From: Blastocatellia bacterium
GTDB taxonomy: Bacteria; Acidobacteriota; Blastocatellia; Pyrinomonadales; Pyrinomonadaceae
Assembly: GCA_003175865.1 (NCBI GenBank)
Contig: PSRF01000263.1
Coordinates: forward strand, 1-10,055
Direction of reading: 5' to 3'
Length of the DNA stretch: 10,055 nucleotides
Part shown: positions 1-6,691 of the stretch, piece after piece
How the letters are laid out: each line of letters opens with the position of its first letter
Numbering within the stretch: position 1 is the stretch's first letter
Position numbers and translations under genes: made by a program
Notes under the pieces: model-generated
Database searches by the model: none
What the model was told of the DNA's origin: nothing
What the model saw: only the letters and a program-made list of their open reading frames with translations

Positions 1-247
1 AACAGACCGAGGCGGTGTCGGGACAGACTCTGCCCTACTTTCAATCCCCTATAAGTTAATGATCCCCCAATTAGAAGCAACTAGAGAAGGATGCAGTTCT
101 CGATGGTATAGATCATTATTGAGTAGCTTTAGCGTGATCGAAGTTGACAAGACAAGCGCTTGATCCCGAACGAAAAGTTAGAAGTCCTGCTAGGGGTCAC
201 TCCACTCAATTTGATCTACATCTGTGTAATCTGGGGATGTTTTATCG

Positions 248-1801
248 TTATCTCCATTTCTTCAACTTTGGCCACAGCTTCTGCAGTGAGCCAAACTTTG
301 CCCCCTTGCAGATAAAGACTGGTATGTGTCGTTCAAGCGCGTAAGGGTTGTCAGACCTGCCTACCAACTCGACATGTTCGAACAGTCCATCCAGCACTTC
401 TTTCCGATCGTCAAGTACGATCAAACAATTGCCCGAGTAACCTCGTGGTCCCCATAGGAAGTAGGTCTGGTGGCCACTCAGCGCCAACGGCAGACCATAT
501 CGTCTTCCGAAGAAATCAATTGCACCGGCCTGCCCGTAGTCCTGGGCCATTATTCCGCAGTCGCCTCTTTCGTCAGGTCCAAGTCGTGACCATGCCTGAG
601 CTGTCATTGCAATCATCTCTTCCCAACCAAATTGGTCTGCGTAGTGCTGAGGCAGGACGGCACGTTCATGACTGTGCTCGCTCCGCGGCACCTTGAATGG
701 CAAACTGTTCATATAAGAAATGAAATGCTCCACAGAGAACACAGGGATCACCAACGGCGCAAACCATGCTCCTCCTGCTAGCAACAAAACGATTATCGCG
801 GGCCTTAGCCAGGCTTGTCGTGTACGATCGACTCCGACTTCAACCATCACTGCGCCTGCAGCAAGGAGCATGGGATAGATCGGCGCAAGGTAATAATTCT
901 TCCCTTTGAGAACTACAAACGTGGTGAAGGAAACTAAGTAACACCAACCGAGCAAGCGATACGGCTTGAGTCGCGGAGACACGAGCAAAGCAATCAGACC
1001 CGTAATCCAAATGGGCGCTGACAGTGGATGGACCAGCAGAAGCTGTTGAGCAAAAAACTCTAGCGATGAAAGTTGAACGTCTCTGTTATCAGCCCTGATG
1101 TTGTGCATCAACTCAAGAAAGGGCCAGTGGTTTTGAACGTTCCAGATTAGGTTGGGTAGAAAGATCAGGAAGGCAGCGACGCCACCGAGCCATAGCCACT
1201 TGTTCAGGAAAAATCGGCGTTCCTTGGTTAACAGGAGACCAACAACGATTCCAAAGCCAAACACTGCGATCGAGTACTTCTCTTCCATGCCGATTCCGGC
1301 AACAACACCAAACCAAAGCCAGTAACGCGCATCGCGTTTGATTGCCAAAATCGCAAAGTAAGCACAACCCGTCCAAAACAACGGTTCCAGGCAGTTTGTA
1401 GTCAGCAGACTGCCGCCTGAAAGATAAATTGGAGCTACAACAACTGTGACTGCAGCGAGAATTAAAGCGAAGCGACGTCCACCGAATTCACGTGTGATTA
1501 TGGCAGTGAGAACGACAACTGCCGAAATCGCCAATGCTGGTAGAAATCTTATGCTTCGAAGCGAGTCACCAATGATTGTGCGACTGACTCTGGCCAGAAA
1601 AGGCAGGAGCGGTGGTTGGTCCACATAACCCCAAGCCAAATGATCGCCGCATGAAAGATAGTCAAACTCATCTCGAAAGTGGCCGTATCGATTATTAAAG
1701 ACGCAATGAAAGGCGAGGAGTCCCGCGGCGATCGTAACGACAACCAACATGCTATCGGAAAAGAATGGCTTCGACTCATAGGTTGCTTTATGGTTGCTCA
1801 T
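248..1801 (-). CDS. GT39-family (PMT_2/ArnT-like) integral membrane glycosyltransferase
   Basis: A 517-residue polytopic membrane protein. Enzymes of this family move a sugar from a polyprenyl-phosphate donor to a lipid or protein acceptor on the outer face of the cytoplasmic membrane. The N-terminal helix (about 17-36) is followed by the first periplasmic loop, with the acidic pair D44-E45 in the catalytic position and then the family-typical stretch LAWGYVDQPPLLPFLARV (55-72). About ten further hydrophobic segments follow up to residue 355. The KGKNYYLAPIYPMLLAAGA stretch (299-317) and the soluble C-terminal portion with GQAGAIDFFG (423-432) also fit bacterial members, as does the length. 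An in-frame TAA lies directly before the ATG, so this is the earliest start, although no good ribosome site is visible. The gene stands alone, the next intact gene being divergent and over 800 bp away. Donor and acceptor cannot be read from the sequence. Confidence 0.9.
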   Translation of the reverse strand: MSNHKATYESKPFFSDSMLVVVTIAAGLLAFHCVFNNRYGHFRDEFDYLSCGDHLAWGYVDQPPLLPFLARVSRTIIGDSLRSIRFLPALAISAVVVLTAIITREFGGRRFALILAAVTVVVAPIYLSGGSLLTTNCLEPLFWTGCAYFAILAIKRDARYWLWFGVVAGIGMEEKYSIAVFGFGIVVGLLLTKERRFFLNKWLWLGGVAAFLIFLPNLIWNVQNHWPFLELMHNIRADNRDVQLSSLEFFAQQLLLVHPLSAPIWITGLIALLVSPRLKPYRLLGWCYLVSFTTFVVLKGKNYYLAPIYPMLLAAGAVMVEVGVDRTRQAWLRPAIIVLLLAGGAWFAPLVIPVFSVEHFISYMNSLPFKVPRSEHSHERAVLPQHYADQFGWEEMIAMTAQAWSRLGPDERGDCGIMAQDYGQAGAIDFFGRRYGLPLALSGHQTYFLWGPRGYSGNCLIVLDDRKEVLDGLFEHVELVGRSDNPYALERHIPVFICKGAKFGSLQKLWPKLKKWR

Positions 1802-1877
1802 TTACAAGAGGACCACAGCCTCAGTTGGGAAAACTGGAGATAGATTGACGCACCAGGTGAGACAGAACAAGTTAAAT

Positions 1878-2141
1878 ATGGCAGATTTTAAAAGTGTCTT
1901 GAACCGAAGAATAGACACGCCAACTAGAAAAGAACAAGGCAGGAACGGTTCGCCGGATCGACGGTTTGCGAACAACTACCAAATTCCGATCGTGAAGTAT
2001 GGCGGGATCACCAGCAAGAGCGGACTGAATGAAGTCTATATGATTAGCAACGCTGCGCTGGTTGAGGGATTCGCCGCAGCGTTCGCCGCATTTCAAGGCG
2101 CGCTGTCGCAAGTCGTCGTAAGCGTCAATGGTATCAAATGA
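1878..2141 (+). CDS. doubtful hypothetical ORF, 87 aa
   Basis: An open frame starting MADFKSVLNRR and ending SVNGIK. The same frame is open further upstream to a TTG at 1794, but that would overlap the divergent glycosyltransferase start. The first half is basic and polar; the second half (MISNAALVEGFAAAFAAF) is alanine-rich and could form a helix. No ribosome site precedes the ATG at 1878, and I recognise no family. Its stop overlaps the ATG of the next small frame in an ATGA arrangement, which is the main reason to list it. Other frames here look about equally protein-like, so it could be non-coding or a relic. Confidence 0.2.
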   Translation: MADFKSVLNRRIDTPTRKEQGRNGSPDRRFANNYQIPIVKYGGITSKSGLNEVYMISNAALVEGFAAAFAAFQGALSQVVVSVNGIK

Positions 2142-2227
2142 CGTGGATCAAGTTGTACGAAGAATGGGAATCGCGGCATCACAAACGGACTCAAGAAGAG
2201 TCCGGTGAAGGGTACTTGGGAGATTAA
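2138..2227 (+). CDS. doubtful 29-aa ORF overlapping the previous frame by ATGA
   Basis: A short frame starting MTWIKLYEEWESRHHKR and ending GYLGD. Its ATG overlaps the stop of the preceding frame, the layout seen in translational coupling. The composition is charged and aromatic, compatible with a small soluble helix. I recognise no family, and the length is within what chance allows. Confidence 0.15.
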   Translation: MTWIKLYEEWESRHHKRTQEESGEGYLGD

Positions 2228-2252
2228 TCCTGTGATCAGCTGGTTACATTCG

Positions 2253-2460
2253 CTTGTCCAATCTAGCGGGAACCATTGCAACAACCTCAGCATCGATATA
2301 GCGCTCTTGGCTTTGATCAAATCCGCGACGTCGCGCAGTTCAGGAAACCGTTCAGATGAACTATTTTTCTGCGTGCCACAAAATGCCCTTTGCCATTGCG
2401 CAGAAAGCACAGTGTTCGCCCACCATCGACTTTATTTCATAAATCCAATCTGGATCTCAA
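2253..2460 (-). pseudogene. frameshifted remnant of an ATP-dependent DNA ligase (nucleotidyltransferase domain)
   Basis: Three minus-strand frames read in succession rebuild the start of the adenylation domain of an ATP-dependent DNA ligase (LigD/LigC type). Frame one gives DPDWIYEIK (2456-2430). Frame two gives VDGGRTLCFLRNGKGHFVAR (from 2430), so the junction restores the nucleotidyl-lysine motif K-x-D-G-x-R. Frame three gives RFPELRDVADLIKAKSA (about 2350-2303). The first frame returns with YIDAEVVAM (2300-2274), in the place of the family's LDGEIVAL motif. Each junction is explained by loss of a single base. Order and spacing match the family (WlyElKxDGfR, then sRng, then rFpeL, then lDGEiv). 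The remainder of the catalytic domain and the OB domain are not recognisable downstream. The gene is dead: it has three frameshifts, a TGA just before DPDW, and no C-terminus. Confidence 0.72.
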
Positions 2461-2634
2461 AACAGTCTATTGGCAATCACAACAGTGGGTCTGGAGACCG
2501 ATTTTTCAGTGACCCGAAATAGTTGGGTTGAGTAATCATCATCTGTGATAAAAGTTCTAACGTGTGGCTATTGCCATAAAATCATCGGCGCGTTAAGCCT
2601 TTCGCCTTTTCTGTTTTGCGACGGTCACTGTTAG

Positions 2635-4083
2635 TTGACGTCCAATCAAAATGATCCAAACTCTTTTCCGCTGATGTCGGTGGACCTCGAAGTAAAGACT
2701 GATGACGTTCGTGTCTCGAGCGGGCGGCGTTTGAATCTGATCCCTCTTATCGGCACGATCTTTTTCATAGTCTGTGGTGGTGCTTACGGCCTCGAGCCTC
2801 TAGTGGGGGCGGTTGGTCCCGGTTGGGCCCTCATCCTAATTCTCTTAACTCCAATCTTCTGGAGTCTCCCCATTGCGTTGATGGTGGCCGAACTGTCAAG
2901 TGCCTTGCCTGTAGATGGAGGCTATTATGTCTGGGTCCGCACTGCGCTTGGGGACTTCTGGGCGTTCCAGGAAGGCTGGTGGACCATCTGCTACATGGTT
3001 GTTGACCTGGCAGTTTTCCCAGTTCTATTCGTCAACTATCTCGCATATTTCTTTCCGTCGTTGCAACTGGACGGCAATGGATCTGCCTCATGGAGCACTT
3101 GGCTTCTACGCTGGGGAATCGCCATTGCTGTGATCGCAGTGGCTTTCGTTGTTAACACGCAAGGAGCAAGGTTAGTTGGTCACAGTTCGACGTTGAATTT
3201 AATACTGCTTGTCCTTCCTTTTTCGGCAATTGTGATTGGCGCCCTCGCACAGGAGGGAAGCGCAGGTCGGGCGATTTCCGCCATATCTCAGGACCTCTCA
3301 CATAACCGTGATGCCACGTTACTTGTACTCGGTCTTTCTACCGTGATGTGGAACTACATGGCATGGGATAACGTTTCGACATTTGCTGGCGAGGTCAATC
3401 ATCCCCAGCGCAACTATCCTCGCGCAATAGCGGTCGCCCTTGTCTTAACCGTAGCAGCGTATCTAGTCCCCACCGTCGCAGGAATTTCGATTACAACTGA
3501 CCCCCGGGTTTGGAATGAATCCAGCGGCTGGCCAGATATCGCTCGCTTGGTAGGAGGGAATTTGCTCGGCCCGATCGTAGCCGGCGGGGCTCTTCTAGCC
3601 ACCTGGTCATTATTTAACGGACAACTGCTTTATGTTTCGCGGTTGCCTTATGCGATGGCACTTGATGGATGGATGCCTTCACCACTGAAACATGTCTCCG
3701 AAACCACGGGCGTGCCCGTTGGGTGTCTGCTCGCATGTTGTAGCATTGCTGCGCTATTCGCTGCGCTATCGTTCGGTAAGCTGGTGTTGATAGATGTGCT
3801 CTTGTACTCGGCTGCTCTATCGCTTGAGTTTGTGGCGTTGATAGCGCTGCGCTTGAGAGCACCGGAGTTGTCTCGACCATTTCGCATACCCGGCGGTTGG
3901 CCTGGAGTCATTCTTGTCGCACTCGCACCGATGTCTTGTGGCGCGCTGCTTGTACTCACAAGTGTCAGGAGCGAATCCGCAGATCCGCGTCAAGCTTTGA
4001 TTGTGATTGGGGCAATGATTAGCGGTGTACTCGTGTTTTTAGCAAAACGCCTGCGAATGAACTCAAAGTCCTCTCTAACGTAA
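2635..4083 (+). CDS. APC-superfamily amino acid/polyamine permease (PHS/LAT-like)
   Basis: A 482-residue cytoplasmic membrane transporter with about 12 hydrophobic segments between residues 33 and 470, the usual APC size. TM1 has the unwound glycine-rich stretch FFIVCGGAYGLEPLVG (43-58). GGYYVWVRTALGDFWAFQEG (95-114) and WNYMAWDNVSTFAGEVNHPQ (239-258) closely resemble the plant and bacterial polyamine:H+ symporter branch (GGYVVWV...WGFQ.GW; WN...WD..STLAGEV..P). Proton-coupled import of polyamines or amino acids is therefore likely; the substrate is inferred. The frame opens directly after a TAG, so TTG at 2635 is the earliest start. ATG at 2674 gives 469 residues and would also precede TM1; neither start has a clear ribosome site. 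The 3' end overlaps the convergent amidohydrolase by 9 bp, so no intergenic terminator fits between them. Confidence 0.9.
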   Translation: MTSNQNDPNSFPLMSVDLEVKTDDVRVSSGRRLNLIPLIGTIFFIVCGGAYGLEPLVGAVGPGWALILILLTPIFWSLPIALMVAELSSALPVDGGYYVWVRTALGDFWAFQEGWWTICYMVVDLAVFPVLFVNYLAYFFPSLQLDGNGSASWSTWLLRWGIAIAVIAVAFVVNTQGARLVGHSSTLNLILLVLPFSAIVIGALAQEGSAGRAISAISQDLSHNRDATLLVLGLSTVMWNYMAWDNVSTFAGEVNHPQRNYPRAIAVALVLTVAAYLVPTVAGISITTDPRVWNESSGWPDIARLVGGNLLGPIVAGGALLATWSLFNGQLLYVSRLPYAMALDGWMPSPLKHVSETTGVPVGCLLACCSIAALFAALSFGKLVLIDVLLYSAALSLEFVALIALRLRAPELSRPFRIPGGWPGVILVALAPMSCGALLVLTSVRSESADPRQALIVIGAMISGVLVFLAKRLRMNSKSSLT

Positions 4084-5790
4084 GTCATTATCTCGGTAGC
4101 TATCTCTTCCACCCATTACAGTCAATAGTACTTTGGTCTTCAGAATCTCTGACGGTTCAATTTTTAGTAAATCCTGCGAAAGCACCACGAGGTCTGCTAG
4201 CTTGCCCGGTGCCAGTGTTCCGCGAATGTCTTCGTCAAAGTTTGCATAGGCGCCGTCGATTGTGTAATGGCGCAGGGCTGCTTCGACGCTGATTCTATTT
4301 TGTGGATACCATCCATCCTTGGGCGTTCCTTCCGCCGTGGTGCGGTTAACGGCGCAATAGATACCTTTCAGCGGCGCGAAATCAAAGACTCCCCAATCGC
4401 TACCGAATGCCTGTACTGCCCCGGCGTCGTCGTAAAGTTTGAAGGCATTTGCGCGCGACGCTCTCTCTGGTCCCAACAATACAGCGTAGTTCTTCAGTGT
4501 TGTTTCATCGGGATTCGCAAACAATGCTTGTGTTGAGGCGATCACTCCTAATTGCTTGAAGCGCGGCAGATCTGCCGGGCTAGGTACCTCTCCGTGCTCT
4601 ACTCGATGGCGACGCCCGCTAGTTCCATTCGTCGTTGCGGCATACTCGAAAGCATTCAAGGCCATGTTGATGGCCTTGTCACCAATTGCATGAAGCAATA
4701 CTTGAAACCCTTCCTTATCGTAAAGAGCGACCGTTTTATTTAAGTCATCCTGGTCCCAAAAAGGTATTCCTGTGCCGCCACCAACATAAGGATCAGACAT
4801 TGCGGCTGTTCTGCCGTCCACGGTTCCATCAAGCATTCCTTTAATAGCGCCAAACTTGATCAGCGGTCCTTGAAATGTATCTCGCAGTTCTTTGTAATAC
4901 TTTAGATCCGCTGGAGTGAGTGGCGCTTTTAGCTTGTGCTCTCGCGGGGAGAGTCCTTCGCCTGGCAGCATCGGAGTCGCGAAGCGAAATCGAAGTTTCA
5001 AAGCACCCTCGGCCAAAGCTCGCAAGTAGACTGGTTGATCTGCAGGAGACCAGGACGCGTTTTGGACGGAGGTCAAACCATCTGCAGCAGCCTCCGCCAT
5101 ATGATGGAGCAGTGTTTCGTAGACTTCTTGGTCGGTTGCTCGCGGCATGTGACGACGAAGCAGACTCTGTGCAGCTTCTTTCAATTCACCGGTTGGTTCA
5201 CCTCGTTCATCTTTCATGATGTGCCCATTTGGAGGATCAGGTGTATCGCGCGTGATACCCGCCACCTCTAGGGCCTTCGAGTTTGCCAAACCCATGTGTC
5301 CGTCGCGTTCGCTTACATACACGGGTCGATCAGAAATGACTGCATCGATGTACTTCTTATTTGGAGCTTGACGGGGAAAAGCGGAATACCCCCACCCGCC
5401 CCCAGTAATCCACTTGAGATTCGGATGCGACTTTGCAAAAGCAGCAAGCGTTGTTTGAAATGCATCGAGCGTTTCAAGCCCCGCGAGTCGTACGGTATTG
5501 ATCGGCGGTCCTGGAAAGTGGACATGAGAGTCCTGAAACCCTGGAACTACAAATCGACCCTTGAGGTCTAAGACCGAAGTATCGCTATCACGCAAGTCAA
5601 AGATTTCCTTGGAAGACCCAACTGCCAGAATTTTGTCGCCGCTGATTGCTAGTGCCTCTGCTATCGGCCGAGACTTATCAGCGGTCCAAATCTTTCCGTT
5701 TACGAAGATCCGGTCTGCATGTTGAGCTCTTGGGTGTACTGCTACTCCCATCAAAGACACACACAGCAGGACAACTGTCAATAGTCGCAT
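4075..5790 (-). CDS. secreted amidohydrolase, YtcJ-like (amidohydrolase family 3)
   Basis: A 571-residue metal-dependent hydrolase of the amidohydrolase superfamily. A signal peptide is visible (MRLLTVVLLCVSLMGVAVHPRAQ, cut at about 23, hydrophobic core 3-18), placing it in the periplasm. Family landmarks occur in order: the N-terminal beta-sandwich strand ADRIFVNGKIWT; the metal-binding HxH in GFQDSHVHF (H89, H91); IKFGAIKGMLDGTVDGRTAA (311-330); HAIGDKAI with H367; HRVEHGE with H398; the catalytic/metal Asp in AFGSDWGV (D465); and the closing APGKLADLVVL (528-537). All key residues are present and the length is typical, so it should be active. The natural substrate (an amide, carbamate or imide) cannot be told; YtcJ relatives are diverse. 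The start is supported by AAGGAG eight bases before the ATG. Its 3' end overlaps the convergent permease by 9 bp. Confidence 0.92.
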   Translation of the reverse strand: MRLLTVVLLCVSLMGVAVHPRAQHADRIFVNGKIWTADKSRPIAEALAISGDKILAVGSSKEIFDLRDSDTSVLDLKGRFVVPGFQDSHVHFPGPPINTVRLAGLETLDAFQTTLAAFAKSHPNLKWITGGGWGYSAFPRQAPNKKYIDAVISDRPVYVSERDGHMGLANSKALEVAGITRDTPDPPNGHIMKDERGEPTGELKEAAQSLLRRHMPRATDQEVYETLLHHMAEAAADGLTSVQNASWSPADQPVYLRALAEGALKLRFRFATPMLPGEGLSPREHKLKAPLTPADLKYYKELRDTFQGPLIKFGAIKGMLDGTVDGRTAAMSDPYVGGGTGIPFWDQDDLNKTVALYDKEGFQVLLHAIGDKAINMALNAFEYAATTNGTSGRRHRVEHGEVPSPADLPRFKQLGVIASTQALFANPDETTLKNYAVLLGPERASRANAFKLYDDAGAVQAFGSDWGVFDFAPLKGIYCAVNRTTAEGTPKDGWYPQNRISVEAALRHYTIDGAYANFDEDIRGTLAPGKLADLVVLSQDLLKIEPSEILKTKVLLTVMGGRDSYRDNDLR

Positions 5791-5942
5791 CTCATGGACT
5801 CCTTATTACTATTGTAGATTGAAAGCGTGAGACCTAATAATATGATCATTCGGTCAAATAGATGCTCAGTTTTTAAAGTCACATAAGTTTCAGCTGACGC
5901 TCGTATCTGGTCAAACTTACGGTTGTTACTGAGCAGAGACAT
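5778..5942 (-). CDS. possible 54-aa ORF overlapping the amidohydrolase start
   Basis: A minus-strand frame beginning MSLLSNNRKFDQIRAS and running through a hydrophobic stretch (RMIILLGLTLSIY, 31-43) to a stop inside the amidohydrolase gene, so the two overlap by 13 bp. A weak GGTGAG lies seven bases before its ATG. The layout would suit translational coupling, with the amidohydrolase ribosome site inside this ORF. I recognise no family, and chance is a serious alternative. If it is not a gene, this segment is simply the amidohydrolase leader. Confidence 0.2.
   Translation of the reverse strand: MSLLSNNRKFDQIRASAETYVTLKTEHLFDRMIILLGLTLSIYNSNKESMRCDY
5799..5804 (-). promoter_or_regulatory. ribosome binding site (AAGGAG) of the amidohydrolase
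   Basis: AAGGAG on the minus strand, eight bases before the ATG at 5790. It fixes the start so that the signal peptide is intact. Confidence 0.75.
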
Positions 5943-6068
5943 GAAGAGACTCACCGGTTCTCATGCAAATCCCGCCTTGATCACATGATTTCAAAAGGTG
6001 TTGGTTGTTCCATCTAAAAGAAAATAGTTTGCATTGGGTCGTGCGCCGCCAATAGTCACAGACGATCG

Positions 6069-6365
6069 TTGCCCGGGACGCCAATAAAGAGGATTCGGCT
6101 AGAATTAGCTAGACGGGAGCAAATCCAATGCGAACTGCGCGCCGAGTTAGAGTCGCAGTGTCAACTTTGGATCAAGAGTAAAAAACTGAATCAGTTCTTA
6201 ATAGCGTGCGAGGACCATTTACGAATTGGCAATGGACTATCGACCGAAAGAATTGAATGGTTGAAATGGGCACGTACTTACGCTGACGGCCTTAATCCGC
6301 TAACAAATGGATCTCTAAATAATATGACCCAAAAACATCGCGAACATTGTGACGCTGGCACGTAA
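6069..6365 (+). pseudogene. 98-aa C-terminal fragment of a conserved accessory-type protein (probable N-terminally truncated relic)
   Basis: An open frame with a possible TTG start and no ribosome site; it is open back to 6018 but contains no ATG before the conserved part. The visible portion has a charged, probably coiled helix (RLELARREQIQCELRAELE), then SQCQLWIKSKKLNQFL, then ERIEWLKWARTYADGLNPL. This pattern (basic coiled coil, W-x-x-[AS]-x-x-[IL], then W-x-x-WA-x-x-x-AD-x-[LI]-[DN]-PL) is what I remember from the C-terminus of widespread uncharacterised proteins of 250-400 residues, often in accessory regions, whose N-terminus carries a helix-turn-helix-like YxxVW...P domain. That N-terminal part is not found upstream. 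It is most likely a truncated relic, though a short standalone gene is possible. The family link is from memory, not a search. Confidence 0.45.
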
Positions 6366-6410
6366 TTGGAGTAACCTAGCGCCATTCTTAATTGAAGGCA
6401 TTGAGCCCGG

Positions 6411-6640
6411 CCGCAGCCCGTTGGCTGTCTCTACGTCTGGGTTGACGTAGCGATAAGTTGTAGTGGGCCGAGTGTGGCGAGGATTCGTCCATTCGCTCAG
6501 TGGTATGTGTGATTAGACAGTTGCGTGGCCGCGATGTGTCTCAAGTCGTGAACCCTAAGGTCTCACAATTTGACGTCATTTCGCGCGCCAGTAAAGTATA
6601 GATCTATTAAGTCAGAATGAAGCAAAGGTCCCGGCAATAA
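6411..6640 (-). pseudogene. degraded tyrosine recombinase/integrase (C-terminal catalytic remnant)
   Basis: On the minus strand one frame reads HSD (6619-6611), then FTGARNDVKL, a TGA, and DLRVHDLRHIAATQL (about 6562-6518). It continues SNHTYH, a second TGA, then ANGRILATLG (to 6467). HDLRH is the box II motif with the catalytic His-x-x-Arg, and the ILATLG end corresponds to the VxxLLG stretch that precedes the second catalytic His. In a second frame, overlapping this end, RHTRPTTTYRYVNPDVETAN (6479-6420) supplies H-x4-TT-x2-Y: the box II His and the nucleophilic Tyr (codon 6447-6449). Spacing and order fit the tyrosine recombinase catalytic domain, with a small deletion at the frame junction. 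The N-terminal half, including the first catalytic Arg, is absent; the intact DUF4189-like gene occupies that side. Two stops and a frameshift make it non-functional. Confidence 0.75.
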
Positions 6641-6691
6641 AGGGTTACAAGATTGGCAGTACGAGGTTCTCAGTCTGACCGCCAGGTTGCG

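Larger units (their letters stand above)
1802..2634. other. 833-bp gap without a convincing intact gene
   Basis: This gap lies between the divergent glycosyltransferase and permease genes. About 2253-2460 carries minus-strand remains of a DNA ligase, listed separately. About 1878-2227 carries two doubtful plus-strand frames, also listed separately. The remaining part, 2461-2634, should hold the permease leader and promoter; it is A/T-rich, but I found no -35/-10 pair with acceptable spacing and no strong terminator hairpin. Confidence 0.6.

Noticed and set aside
1..163. Open frame entering from the left edge, beginning near GTGTCGGGACAGACT
   Set aside because: The sequence loosely recalls phrases seen near mobile elements, but there is no repeat partner in the window and no protein motif, so I could not support a call.
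144..344. 66-codon plus-strand frame at the left end
   Set aside because: It runs into the end of the glycosyltransferase gene antisense. It has no ribosome site and no recognisable motif.
2205..2522. 105-codon plus-strand open frame, and the 105-codon minus-strand frame at 2093-2410
   Set aside because: The minus frame mixes one true segment of the ligase relic (RFPELRDVADLI) with out-of-frame sequence. The plus frame is its antisense shadow.
4920..5271. Two long plus-strand frames antisense to the amidohydrolase
   Set aside because: They lie fully inside a gene with clear motifs on the minus strand. Their products show no domain features.
6431..6450. Perfect 7-bp inverted repeat (CTACGTC, 6-base loop, GACGTAG)
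   Set aside because: It looks like a terminator or operator hairpin, but it lies in the integrase relic, where the same bases encode the YVNPDV segment. There is no T-run.
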